Source of the DNA: Planctomycetota bacterium
GTDB taxonomy: Bacteria > Planctomycetota > Planctomycetia > Pirellulales > UBA7805
Assembly (NCBI GenBank): GCA_003389215.1
Contig: QQVP01000029.1
Coordinates: 1-58,215 of the forward strand
Direction of reading: 5' to 3'
DNA length: 58,215 bases
Each line of letters begins with the position of its first letter. Positions within the stretch are counted from its first letter, which is position 1. The notes beneath the pieces were generated by a model. The model was not told the origin of the DNA and did not search any database. It worked only from the letters and a program-made list of their open reading frames with translations. Positions 18,416-27,154 of the stretch are shown here, piece by piece. Position numbers and translations under genes: made by a program.

Positions 18416-20380
18416 TTAGAGGAAGTCGAGCAGCGTGAGCTGAGAGATCGTGGCCGCCGACTGCAATGTCGCCTGGAGCGCCGCCTGGCGGGCCGTGAAG
18501 TTGGAGATCGCTTCGGCCAGATCGACGTCGAGTTGCGTGGAGAGCGCCGTGCGAAGTTCGACCTTCTCGTCCTCCAGGCGGAGTTGCAGGGCCTCGACCG
18601 ACTGCTGACGGGCGCCCAGTTCCGCCCGGGCCAGGTTCACACCGACGTTGGCTTCGTCGAGCTGTGCGGTGACCCGGCTGATCTCGCGGAGGTCATTGGT
18701 CACCAGCGCGCGTTCCAGTCGAATCAGCGCGTTGAAGGCCCCTTCGACCTCGATCGGGTTGACGTCGCGACCGGTCAGCGTGCTGCCGCCGCCCGTGGGC
18801 GGATCGCTCTCGCTGGCCCCGACGGGAATGAGTCCCAGGTCTTCGGCGGCCTCGGATCCGTTCCGCTTGAGCACGGACAGCGTGGCGACGGTCGCGGTGT
18901 CGGTCGTAACGAGTTCGATTCCGCCCCCGCTGGCGGCCAGCTGGGCCGTGACCTGCGTGGCGGGAACCTGGTTGTCGACATGGTTGTTGATCGCGTCGAT
19001 AACGTCCTGCACGGTGTCGAAGCTCGAGGCGTCGAACTCCAGCACGGCGCCGTCGCGACGGCGGATGGCGAAGTCGGTGCCGGTGACGGTGTGCACGCCA
19101 AGTCCGTGATTCAGATCGTCGAGATCGCTTTCACCGACGAAGCTGCGAATGCCCAGGTCGCTGGCCGTGGTGCCGCCGTTTTCGCTGATATAGAGGTCGG
19201 CCCCAGACAGCCGCGAGCGGACGTCGATGCCGTTGCCGGCCTCGTTGATTTGGGCCGTGACCGAGGCGCCCGCGGAGTTGATCGCGTTGAGCACGTCCTC
19301 GATCGTATCGGCGGTCGAGATATCGACGACGAATGTCTCGTCACCGTTGGTGATTTGCAGGCCGGACGTCTGATCGAGCGTGCCGCCGACGAGGTTGGCC
19401 AGCTCGGTCGTCTCGCGAATCCGCGGATCGACATCCTCGCCGACGAGCGGACCGGTGAGCACCCCCCCCGTCTCCAGAATGCCCAGCTGTTCGGCCGCGT
19501 GTCCGGCACCCACTTCGTCGATGGTCAGGTTGCCGCCCCCGCCGGCGTCCAGCGAAATGGTCAGTCCGGTCGAGGTCACGGTTGCCGTGACGGTTCGCCC
19601 GCTGGGCGGGTTGGCCTCGATCAGTGCGGCCACGTCGCCAATCGTTTCGGCTCCGGAAAGGTCGATCGTCGAAGTGTTCGTGGCGTCGGAGATGACGATG
19701 CTGCCCGGCTCGACGCCGCGTCCGCCGCGCAGGTCGGCCAGCCGCGTGAAGTCGGTCAAGGCGGGGTTCAGATCGACGGTGCCGCGGACCGGTTCGGAAA
19801 TGGCCCCGAACACCGCGTTGCCGTCGATATTCGTCTCGAAGAGCACACCGATGTCCGAGAAGCTAACCAGACGTTCTTCGTTCCCGTTGTAACGGACATA
19901 GCCGTTGACCAGATCGAAGGCCGGGGCGTCGGAACGCGTGCCCGAGAATAGAAACCGCTCGCGAAACTCCTGGTTGCCGGTGTCGACGAGTTGCTGAATC
20001 GCCTGGTTGAGTTCCGCCCGCACGCCGTCGCGCTGGGCCTGGGTGCTCGTCGTATCGACCACGCCCAGGGCCGAACCGTAGGACGAGGTGAGCAGGCTCG
20101 ACACCGACGTGAGCGCGGCATCGGTGGCGCTGAGAAACGACTGGTTCGTGTCGAGGTTGACCTTGATTTGGTCCTTGCGTTCCAACAGGCTCTGCAAGGC
20201 CTGTCCGCGCGTGGCCGCCGAGGGATCGTCGCTGGGGACGAGCAGCCGCTGTCCGGTGCTGATCTGCGTCTGCAGCCGGAACAACTCGATCTGGTCGAAG
20301 TTGAGCTGGGCCAGGAGCCGCTGCTGCGCGTACAAATTCGAAACGCGCGTCGTCGGAATTCCGGTGAGCGGACTGGTCAT
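18416..20380 (-). CDS. flgL: Hook-filament junction protein FlgL (HAP3), modular form
   Basis: FlgL joins the hook to the flagellin filament. The conserved helices are residues 1-150 (TTRVSNLYAQQRLL, ISTGQRLLVPSDDPSAATRG, FLFSGTRSDAPAF) and about 540-654 (a flagellin-like C-terminus ending TLLDFL). At 654 residues it is about twice the E. coli length (317). The extra centre consists of three flagellin-IN-type modules at about 213-300, 326-410 and 420-515. Each has the pattern L-x-GGxGV, an I-x-I-x-D strand, TIxDV-x-x-I and a closing AAxxLGI. The gene starts 17 bases after the flgK stop, so the two are co-transcribed. No strong ribosome binding site is seen. Confidence 0.93.
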   Translation of the reverse strand: MTSPLTGIPTTRVSNLYAQQRLLAQLNFDQIELFRLQTQISTGQRLLVPSDDPSAATRGQALQSLLERKDQIKVNLDTNQSFLSATDAALTSVSSLLTSSYGSALGVVDTTSTQAQRDGVRAELNQAIQQLVDTGNQEFRERFLFSGTRSDAPAFDLVNGYVRYNGNEERLVSFSDIGVLFETNIDGNAVFGAISEPVRGTVDLNPALTDFTRLADLRGGRGVEPGSIVISDATNTSTIDLSGAETIGDVAALIEANPPSGRTVTATVTSTGLTISLDAGGGGNLTIDEVGAGHAAEQLGILETGGVLTGPLVGEDVDPRIRETTELANLVGGTLDQTSGLQITNGDETFVVDISTADTIEDVLNAINSAGASVTAQINEAGNGIDVRSRLSGADLYISENGGTTASDLGIRSFVGESDLDDLNHGLGVHTVTGTDFAIRRRDGAVLEFDASSFDTVQDVIDAINNHVDNQVPATQVTAQLAASGGGIELVTTDTATVATLSVLKRNGSEAAEDLGLIPVGASESDPPTGGGSTLTGRDVNPIEVEGAFNALIRLERALVTNDLREISRVTAQLDEANVGVNLARAELGARQQSVEALQLRLEDEKVELRTALSTQLDVDLAEAISNFTARQAALQATLQSAATISQLTLLDFL

Positions 20381-20397
20381 GAGCGGGGCGTGGTCGG

Positions 20398-22092
20398 CTA
20401 GATGGAGACGAGGATTTCGAGCAATTCGTTGATTTCGGCGATGTACCTGGCGGCGGCCTGATAGGCCCGCTGATAGCTGATCATGCGGACGATTTCATCG
20501 TCGAGGTTGACGCCGCTGGTGGCGAACCGTTGCGATTCCAGGCTTTGCATGAAGACCTGGTCGCCCTCGGCGATCGAGCGGGCCACGGCGGTGGCCTGCG
20601 TCACGCTGCTCGAAAGGTTGCGATAGAGCGAGTCGACGGACGAGCCGTTCGCCGAATCGAGTTCCCGGTTGGCGAAGTCGGCCAGCAGCACCGCGTTGTC
20701 GGTGTCTTCACCAATCCCGCCTCCGCTGGCGGCCAACAGCCGGGCGTCGTCGATCAGCTCTTGCCGGATGCCGATCGTGCGGGCCGAGTCGCCTTCGAAG
20801 AACGTGTTCAGCCCGAGGGCGGCCAACAAACCGCTGGTGTCGTTGGCGAAGCTGAACTCCAGGCCGGCATCCGCGGCGAGCGTGATCCGCGCATCGGAGG
20901 TGGTCGACGCCGTCAATCCGTCGACACCGTTCAAGGCCGCCAGAAAGTCATCGTAGGTGGTGTCCGTGTCGAGGCCGTCCAGATCAATGAAGATGTCGGT
21001 CGTTTCCGTCACGCCCGTATCGAGGTTGCGGACGAGCACCTGCAAAGAGCCGTTCTCCGGAGCAAACGACAGACCCGCGGCGTCGAGCGGCTCGTCGGTC
21101 TCTTCGATGCGAAACTCGCCGGTCAGCTCTTGATAGCCCAGCAGGCCCTGCCCCGACGAGTGCACGCGGTTGAACTCGAAGGCCAGCGCCGCCGAGAAGC
21201 TGTCGAGTTCGTCGAGAAACTCGGCCAGCACTTCGTCGCGCGAGGTAAACAGTCCGGCGACCCTGCCGCTGGTGAAGCCGGGCACCGAACCGGTCTCCAC
21301 GAATTGGATTTCGGCGACGGGCTGACCGCGATCGGTCGTCTCGACGACGGTCAGTTCGCGGCGGGCGACTTCGTTGACGATGAACTCGCCGTTGATCGAG
21401 ATGTTGACCGCCCCGCTCGGCTGCTCGACGGCTTGAATGTCGATCAACTCGGCCAGTTCGATAATCGCCTGGTTGCGCTGATCGCGCAAGCCAACGGCGT
21501 CGCTTTCCGAGATGTCGGACGATTCGAAGATGGCAATTTGCCGGTTGAAGTCGAAGATCTCCTTGGTCAGCCGATTGATATCGTCGGCGGACGAGATGAT
21601 CTGATCGTTGACGTCGTTGCGGGCGGTGGCAACCTGTTCGGCCAGCCGACCGATATCGTCAGTCAGCGTTTGTCCCTGGAGCACCGCCAGGTTGCGAATG
21701 GCGCTATTTTCCGGCTGGTTGAGGACTTCGGAGATGCTCGAGAAGAAGGCGTTGAGCGACGTGCTCAGGTCGTTTTCGCCCAGCTCGCCCAACAGCCGTT
21801 CGAGTTCCAGATAGGTTTGCTGCTGGACGTCGGAGTTGGCCGCATCGCTGCTCGAACCTCGCAAGCGATCTTCCAGGAACTTGTCGATCTTCTGGACGAC
21901 GCCCGCCACGCGCACGCCCAAGCCCAGAATGATGTTCCCCTGGCGCTGCGCCGGCGCAGGCTCGAAGATCACCTCTTCCCGGATGTATCCGGGGGTGTTG
22001 ACGTTCGCGATGTTCTGGCCCACGACCTGCAGCCCGATCTGTTGGGCTTGCAGCGTGTTGTTGGCCATTCGGATGGAACCGAAGAGTGACAT
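20398..22092 (-). CDS. flgK: Hook-associated protein FlgK (HAP1)
   Basis: First junction protein between hook and filament. The N-terminus MSLFGSIRMANNTLQAQQIG and NIANVNTPGYIRE is the standard rod/hook-family motif, followed by helices with many Gln, Asn and Ser. The C-terminus GVNLDDEIVRMISYQRAYQA is the FlgK signature. At 564 residues it is near the usual size (E. coli 547), unlike the enlarged FlgL, FliD and flagellin. A middle beta-rich part, about 330-440, holds one segment reminiscent of the IN repeats (TTYDDFLAALNGVDGLTAST). It lies between flgN and flgL in one operon. Confidence 0.96.
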   Translation of the reverse strand: MSLFGSIRMANNTLQAQQIGLQVVGQNIANVNTPGYIREEVIFEPAPAQRQGNIILGLGVRVAGVVQKIDKFLEDRLRGSSSDAANSDVQQQTYLELERLLGELGENDLSTSLNAFFSSISEVLNQPENSAIRNLAVLQGQTLTDDIGRLAEQVATARNDVNDQIISSADDINRLTKEIFDFNRQIAIFESSDISESDAVGLRDQRNQAIIELAELIDIQAVEQPSGAVNISINGEFIVNEVARRELTVVETTDRGQPVAEIQFVETGSVPGFTSGRVAGLFTSRDEVLAEFLDELDSFSAALAFEFNRVHSSGQGLLGYQELTGEFRIEETDEPLDAAGLSFAPENGSLQVLVRNLDTGVTETTDIFIDLDGLDTDTTYDDFLAALNGVDGLTASTTSDARITLAADAGLEFSFANDTSGLLAALGLNTFFEGDSARTIGIRQELIDDARLLAASGGGIGEDTDNAVLLADFANRELDSANGSSVDSLYRNLSSSVTQATAVARSIAEGDQVFMQSLESQRFATSGVNLDDEIVRMISYQRAYQAAARYIAEINELLEILVSI

Positions 22093-22155
22093 GGTCTGTT
22101 AGTTGGTTGGACGGACCGTGTGGCGGGTCGGATCGCGTGACTTGCGACGCCGTCG

Positions 22156-22644
22156 TTAGGCGGCCTGATCGACGAGCGCGCCGCCGCTAGCATTGGTCTC
22201 CGTCCCCTTTCCATATGTCGGCTGTAGCTGGCCCCCGGTAGCGATAATCTCCAGCAACTGCGAGAGGTGAATCAGCCACCGCTGGACGAAGACCCAGTTG
22301 GCCAGGCTTTTGTGCTGCAGGATGCGGCCGTCGGAGGCGACCTTATCGATTTGCGAGCGAAGTTCCCCGCGGTTGGGTTGATCGGCGGTGGCGACCAGCG
22401 AGCGAAGGCTGTCGCATGGTAGCTCTGCCTCCTCCGCTTGCGCTAATAGCTGTCCCCGTCGATCGTGACAGGTCTGCAGTCGGCCGATCAGGTCCCGCTC
22501 CCGCGTTTCCAGCTCGCCGAGTTCGTCGGCCCGCTTTTCGATAAGCAGCCGACGCTTTTCGTCGAGCAGAGCGAGTAGCTCGGTCTGAATACTCGAGAGC
22601 TCGGTGAGCAGGGAGGCAATGTCCGGTTCGAAGTTCGTGGCCAT
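22156..22644 (-). CDS. flgN: FlgN-type flagellar export chaperone
   Basis: FlgN chaperones FlgK and FlgL in the cytoplasm, and this gene sits immediately upstream of flgK and flgL. The 162 residues form a long helical coiled-coil, with LTELSSIQTELLALLDEKRR and LETRERDLIGRLQTCHDRR, the FlgN_domain pattern of an early LxxLLxxKrxxL and a conserved LxxExxL. The tail after residue 140 is Gly/Thr-rich. Sequence identity in this family is low, so the call rests on the helical pattern, length and position together. No clear Shine-Dalgarno is seen. Confidence 0.8.
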   Translation of the reverse strand: MATNFEPDIASLLTELSSIQTELLALLDEKRRLLIEKRADELGELETRERDLIGRLQTCHDRRGQLLAQAEEAELPCDSLRSLVATADQPNRGELRSQIDKVASDGRILQHKSLANWVFVQRWLIHLSQLLEIIATGGQLQPTYGKGTETNASGGALVDQAA

Positions 22645-22779
22645 AAGTCGATCCGAGGGTTAGCGGCCGAGTCGCCCGCTGGTGACGCGGCAGTTTCTGG
22701 GCGAGAGGATGGAGAAGGAATCGGTTGGTTGTCTTGGTTTACGGTGGTCGGCGAAGACATCCGCGATTGGCCGCCGAAC

Positions 22780-23136
22780 TCACAGGCCACGACGCAGCTG
22801 GAAGAGCTCGAACATCGGATCGCTGAGCGTCGAGGCACTCGCCTGGCTCAAATTCTCCGAGAGCATCTGATCGAGCTGACCCTGAAAGATTTCCTCGGCG
22901 CGACCGCCGTGGAAATAGGCCGGTTTGCCGACGCTTTGCCGCATCGTCTTGAGCATGATGCCGAAGAACGATTCGCCGACGAACTGATTGAACCGCTTGC
23001 GGAGTTCCTGCGAGTCGGCCTCCGCTTCGCGCTGGGCTTGCAGCGTCCGCACGGTGACGTCGTTGGCGTTCGCGTCGGCGACCGCGGGACCGAGCTGGGG
23101 AGCAACCGCGGCGTTGGCGTGCGTGGCTTCGATCAT
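22780..23136 (-). CDS. flgJ: Rod-binding protein, FlgJ N-terminal domain only
   Basis: Caps the growing rod in the periplasm. The 118 residues match the Rod-binding domain, with FNQFVGESFFGIMLKTMRQSV corresponding to the family's F-x-x-x-x-x-x-x-M-L-K-x-M-R-x-x-x. A C-terminal FLFQL-like helix (FELFQLRRGL) follows. The glucosaminidase (muramidase) half of the E. coli two-domain FlgJ is absent, as in many bacteria outside the gamma/beta-proteobacteria, so a separate wall-cutting enzyme must open the wall. The ATG at 23136 has no ribosome binding site. It lies 62 bases after flgI. Confidence 0.85.
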   Translation of the reverse strand: MIEATHANAAVAPQLGPAVADANANDVTVRTLQAQREAEADSQELRKRFNQFVGESFFGIMLKTMRQSVGKPAYFHGGRAEEIFQGQLDQMLSENLSQASASTLSDPMFELFQLRRGL

Positions 23137-23198
23137 GTCGGGACTCGTTTCGCTTCTGGTCGGGCTGGGGTGTCGGTTGTGGGGTTGGTTGCCGGGCG

Positions 23199-24263
23199 CT
23201 ATTCGATGATGACCCGGGCGTGCAGCTTTCCGCTGCGGCTGAGCCCCAGCAGGATGTCGGCGATGTCGTCGGTGTCGGCTTGCACCGCCTCCAAGGCGTC
23301 GACCAGGGCGGTCAGCTTGCCGCCGGACCGCTGCGGCGATTCGACCTCGACGAAACGTCCACCCAGCGGTTCGGCACCGGTTTCGATCTTCAAATTACGG
23401 TGATTGATCACCACGCCGCCGATCGTCGTGTCGCCCGTCACGACCACCGTCTTGGCGTCGCGATTGATGACCACTCGGGCTTCGGTCGCCAGCTCGAAGA
23501 TCGGCTTTTCCATGATGTCGGCGATGAAGGTCACCTCGTCGCCGCGGTAGGCCTCGGGAATGGTCACCTCGATATTGACCTGATCGAGCGCCCGGGCGAG
23601 CACCTCTTCGGTGACGTCCTTGTCGGGACCTGTCTGGTCGTTGATCCGCTCGGCGACGTCCAGGGCGACCTGGAAACCGGCCTTGTTTTTGTCGAGCACC
23701 AGGGTGATCTTGCCGTCTTTCACGAAGCCGTTGCGAAAGTCTTCTTCCAGGCGACAACCGCGGATGATCTTGCCGTTGGTGGCGACCTGTGGATTCGGCG
23801 TCATCACTTGCCCTTCGGCGATCGCGAAGACCTGTTCGCCCGTGGTTCGCGGTCCGAGCAGCGGAGTGGCGATGAGTCGTCCGTCGGCGAGGCTGCTGGC
23901 GTCGCCGATGCTACTGACGACACAGTCGATCCGATCGCCCTGTCGGGCGCCCGCGGGTGGCACGGTTACCTGAATCATCACCAGGGCAATGTTCTTGGGT
24001 TCTTTGATCACGCCCGCGGGAACCGGGGCTCCCATGAACCGCATCGCGGTGGCGAGGGCCTCGATCGTGGAGACCGAAGCCGCACTGTCGCCGGTTCCGT
24101 TCAGGCCGATGACCAGGCCGAGACCTTGCAGCGTGTTGTCTTCCTGACCTTTGACGCGGCAGATGTCCTTCAGCCGCGGCGTCTGGGCCGAGGCAGCGGG
24201 CGCGAATAACAGTCCCGCGGAGCAGGAGGCGATAATGAGCGAGATCGTGAGGCGGCGAAACAT
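23199..24263 (-). CDS. flgI: Flagellar P-ring protein FlgI
   Basis: Forms the periplasmic P ring around the rod. The start at 24263 gives a Sec signal peptide (MFRRLTISLIIASCSAGLLF, cleavage after ASA near residue 27). The mature protein then opens with RLKDICRVKGQEDNTLQGLG and has GLVIGLNGTGDS, the strongest FlgI signature. GGVVINHRNLKIE near the C-terminus and LVDALEAVQADTDDIADIL fit the family. The 354 residues compare well with 365 in E. coli. A longer upstream frame exists but is flgH read out of frame. It follows flgH by 73 bases; flgA, its assembly chaperone, is two genes upstream. Confidence 0.96.
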   Translation of the reverse strand: MFRRLTISLIIASCSAGLLFAPAASAQTPRLKDICRVKGQEDNTLQGLGLVIGLNGTGDSAASVSTIEALATAMRFMGAPVPAGVIKEPKNIALVMIQVTVPPAGARQGDRIDCVVSSIGDASSLADGRLIATPLLGPRTTGEQVFAIAEGQVMTPNPQVATNGKIIRGCRLEEDFRNGFVKDGKITLVLDKNKAGFQVALDVAERINDQTGPDKDVTEEVLARALDQVNIEVTIPEAYRGDEVTFIADIMEKPIFELATEARVVINRDAKTVVVTGDTTIGGVVINHRNLKIETGAEPLGGRFVEVESPQRSGGKLTALVDALEAVQADTDDIADILLGLSRSGKLHARVIIE

Positions 24264-24336
24264 GTCAGGGGCCTTCAAGTGGCGACGGGAGTCCGGGTGG
24301 TTGCGTTGGCTCAGACGTGCGATGCGTGGCGGTGGT

Positions 24337-25038
24337 CTAAAAGGTTTGGATTCGATCGAGGAAGCGGAGGAGCCAGCCGCGACGGTAGCCGTCGCGAATC
24401 TCGCCCCGCTCCAGCTTCGAGATCCGCAGCTCGGCGACGTCTTCCGCCCGGGCGATGTTGCCGGCGTCGACCTTGTCGGGACGGATGATGCCGGTGAGCG
24501 ACATCTCGTGGGTCTCTTCGTTGTTGAGGATTTGCCGATGGCCTTCGAGCACGAGGTTGCCGTTGGGGCGAATCTCGACGACCTTGACCGCGATGCGAAA
24601 GGCGATGCGGTCGCTGACGCGGAGTTGCGACTGGGCCTGCGACTCCGACTCGAAGCTGGCTCGCAGGGCCGGATCGCCGGCACTCTGCGGCGACGGACGG
24701 AGATTGAAGTTGTCTAACACAGGATTGTCTTGCAGGATCGCGTCGATCGAGCCCTCTTTGTTGCGAATCAGGTCGGCTCGCGATTGATAGAGGGACTTTT
24801 CGTCGACGACGATCGTGATCACGTCGTGCAGCTTAACCTCCGGCGGCGGTTCGTACTCGCGCCAGATGAGGCTGACCTGCTGCAGGGAGATGGGACCCCC
24901 GGTGGCCTGCAACCCTTGTCGGTACAAGCTCGAGTCTTGAGCGATGGCCGGGGCCGTCAGGGCCGCCGCGCCCATCAAGGAACCGGCAAAGACGGCGCCC
25001 CGCACCGGTCCGCACTTGTTTCGAGTCTTCTTGGCCAT
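24337..25038 (-). CDS. flgH: Flagellar L-ring protein FlgH
   Basis: Forms the outer-membrane L ring. The family core is clear: LHDVITIVVDEKS (family pattern GDIltVvi.E..), LRVSDRIAFRIAVKVVEIRPNGNLVLEGHRQI and EEEH-type MSLTGIIRPDKVDAGN, ending RGWLLRFLDRIQTF. AAGGA precedes the ATG, and the N-terminus is a signal peptide ending PAIAQDSS near residue 33. Family members are normally lipoproteins, but no Cys lies at the cleavage site; the only early Cys is residue 9, before the hydrophobic core. At 233 residues it is the usual length. Confidence 0.94.
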   Translation of the reverse strand: MAKKTRNKCGPVRGAVFAGSLMGAAALTAPAIAQDSSLYRQGLQATGGPISLQQVSLIWREYEPPPEVKLHDVITIVVDEKSLYQSRADLIRNKEGSIDAILQDNPVLDNFNLRPSPQSAGDPALRASFESESQAQSQLRVSDRIAFRIAVKVVEIRPNGNLVLEGHRQILNNEETHEMSLTGIIRPDKVDAGNIARAEDVAELRISKLERGEIRDGYRRGWLLRFLDRIQTF

Positions 25039-25098
25039 CGTCGCTTCCTTTCTGCGTGTGCTTCGTTCGCCGCGCCACGGCGGCGGGTTGCTGCGCGG

Positions 25099-26220
25099 CT
25101 ACCGGCGGGCCACCGAGCCGGCGTAGACTTCAACCTCTTGGTAGCCAGAGACGCGGGCGTGGTAGACCTTTGCCTCCCGGCGGGTGCGTTCGTCCGGATC
25201 GGGAACGGTTTCGACCGGGATGAGCTGATTCAGACTGCCGTCATTCTTGGCCAAGGCGGTGGTGCGAATCACGACGCCACCGTTGATGGCCACCACACGC
25301 ACGAGTTCGCCGCGCTTCACCAGCAAGGGCTCGCGAAGCTGTCGACTGGCGACCGGTTTGCCGGCTCGCAGCGAGGTCGTCGTTTCCTTGCCGACGACCT
25401 CGGCCAGGCTCGTGGCGGCGGCGGCCACGGATCGACTGTTCGAGACCTCCTCCAGGCGCACGTCCGAGGCGACGATCGTCGTGCCGCGTGGCAGATCGGC
25501 CAGCGCTACCACGACCAGCCTTGGGCGATCGAGCTGAACGTCAACGCTCAGCCGATCGACCGTGTTGTCGGGGGTGACCGCGGCGATCTCGAAACGCTGC
25601 CGTCCCATGAAGGGTGCCTGGCCACCGGAGATCGTGAAGCGCTCGTCCGCCTGGATGATCGCCACCGCCTGGGCGTGCGAGAGGCGGACCTCGGCCTTCC
25701 AGGGTCCGTAATCGGCCTCAGACTGCGGAGCGGCGAGTGCCGCTTCGGCAGATTCGACCAGTTCGTGCTCGACAAACTGGACGACCGCCTGGGCGACCCG
25801 CTCTTGCGCCGCTTCGATCTGCTGCTGCGTCAACCGTACCGGCTCGGGCTTGACGACCTCCGCCTTGGGAACCTCTTTCTTCGCGGGCACGATCGTCACG
25901 TGCGTGGCGCCCAAGACGCGGTGCTCGAGGAAGTTCAGCCCTTGAGCCGAGAGCAGATCGAGGATCTCGCGTGCGCGGACGACCTTGCCGCGGCGCCGGG
26001 TCGGGGCCGGGAAGAGTTCGATTTGGGCGAGTCGGTCGGTCACGGCCACCGGGGCCGCATACAGCTCGGCCACGTCGCCGAGCCGCACAATGCCGGGCTC
26101 CACCGTGACGTTTTCCAGCAAGCGGATCTCGGCACCCGCGGCGGTGCCGGCCAGCAGCACGGACATCACCGGCAGCACCATCGCCAACGTGAGTGAGGAG
26201 ATTCGGGTCAGTCGGCTCAT
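25099..26220 (-). CDS. flgA: Flagellar P-ring assembly chaperone FlgA
   Basis: Periplasmic chaperone for FlgI assembly. The signal peptide is MSRLTRISSLTLAMVLPVMS, with cleavage after AGA near residue 29. The C-terminal SAF-type domain is clear: LADLPRGTTIVASDVRLEEV, then a VVGKETTTSLRAGKPVASRQL stretch, GELVRVVAINGGVVIRTTALA and a beta-rich end. At 373 residues it is longer than E. coli FlgA (219). The extra N-terminal half (about 30-215) has a beta-rich domain and a helical linker near 125-165. The ATG is not preceded by a ribosome binding site. It sits between flgG and flgH. Confidence 0.9.
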   Translation of the reverse strand: MSRLTRISSLTLAMVLPVMSVLLAGTAAGAEIRLLENVTVEPGIVRLGDVAELYAAPVAVTDRLAQIELFPAPTRRRGKVVRAREILDLLSAQGLNFLEHRVLGATHVTIVPAKKEVPKAEVVKPEPVRLTQQQIEAAQERVAQAVVQFVEHELVESAEAALAAPQSEADYGPWKAEVRLSHAQAVAIIQADERFTISGGQAPFMGRQRFEIAAVTPDNTVDRLSVDVQLDRPRLVVVALADLPRGTTIVASDVRLEEVSNSRSVAAAATSLAEVVGKETTTSLRAGKPVASRQLREPLLVKRGELVRVVAINGGVVIRTTALAKNDGSLNQLIPVETVPDPDERTRREAKVYHARVSGYQEVEVYAGSVARR

Positions 26221-26278
26221 GACGTTTCGTTCGTGCAGTGATTGTGGTTAAGGGGCGGGCTAGAGGTCGATCGCAGAA

Positions 26279-27082
26279 TTAGAACCGCCGTAGGTTGGCG
26301 ATGAGCTGGAGAATCTGATCACCCGCCTGCACGGTTTGCGAGTTTAGCTCGAAGGCGCGTTGGGTGGTGATCAGGTCGATCAGCTCCTGCACGGGCTCGA
26401 CGTTCGAGGCCTCCAAGGCACTCTGGCGGAGCAGGCCGGCCCCGTCCTGACCTGGATTGCCCAGCACCAACTGGCCCGAGGCGTCCGTTTCCTCGAAGAG
26501 GTTGTCGCCCCGTTTGAGCAGGCCTTCGGGGTTGAGGAACCTCGCGATCTGCAGCTGTCCAACCTGCTGCAGCGTGGTGGTACCCGGCAATCGCACCTGG
26601 ACGACTCCGGTGTCGCCGATGGAGATGTCCGTGGCCTCCGGCGGAATGTTGATCTGGGGCTCCAGCAGCCGGCCCGAATTGGCGGAACCCATCACGAGTT
26701 GCCCGTTGGCGTTGATCGAGAAGTTCCCGGCCCGCGTGTAGTAGAGGTTGTTGTCGTAGCTGACTTGGAAGAAGCCGTCTCCCTCGATGGCGACGTCGAG
26801 TTGATTACCGGTGGTCTGAAAGGCGCCCTGCTGGAAGTCGGTCTGGGTACTCGAAACCCGCGAACCGAGGCCGACCGCGATGCCGGTGGGCGTGGGCCCG
26901 CCGCCGCTCTGATCGTCGACGCCCGGAAGTCTTACCTGACGATAGAAGAGGTCTTCGAAGTTGGCCCGGGCCTTCTTGAAACCGACCGTGTTCACGTTCG
27001 CCAGGTTATTCGCCAGCACGTCGAGCTTGGTCTGCAACGAGTCCATGCCCGTGGCGGCGGTGTAGAGGGTTTGCACACTCAT
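26279..27082 (-). CDS. flgG: Distal rod protein FlgG
   Basis: Forms the distal rod that passes through the P and L rings. The N-terminus LYTAATGMDSLQTKLDVLAN and NLANVNTVGFKKARANFEDL is the FlgG form of the rod motif. DVAIEGDGFFQVSYDNNLYYTRAGNFSIN lies in the middle and RQSALEASNVEPVQELIDLI, with TTQRAFELNSQ, at the end. The 267 residues match the family (260). It follows flgF by 72 bases and precedes flgA; GGAG lies about 9 bases before the ATG. Confidence 0.96.
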   Translation of the reverse strand: MSVQTLYTAATGMDSLQTKLDVLANNLANVNTVGFKKARANFEDLFYRQVRLPGVDDQSGGGPTPTGIAVGLGSRVSSTQTDFQQGAFQTTGNQLDVAIEGDGFFQVSYDNNLYYTRAGNFSINANGQLVMGSANSGRLLEPQINIPPEATDISIGDTGVVQVRLPGTTTLQQVGQLQIARFLNPEGLLKRGDNLFEETDASGQLVLGNPGQDGAGLLRQSALEASNVEPVQELIDLITTQRAFELNSQTVQAGDQILQLIANLRRF

Positions 27083-27154
27083 GACGCGGTACTCCGTTTA
27101 CGTTGGGGGGGACGCTGCTGTTTCTTGGGGTGGCCGGGCTCGCAGTGAGCCTAG

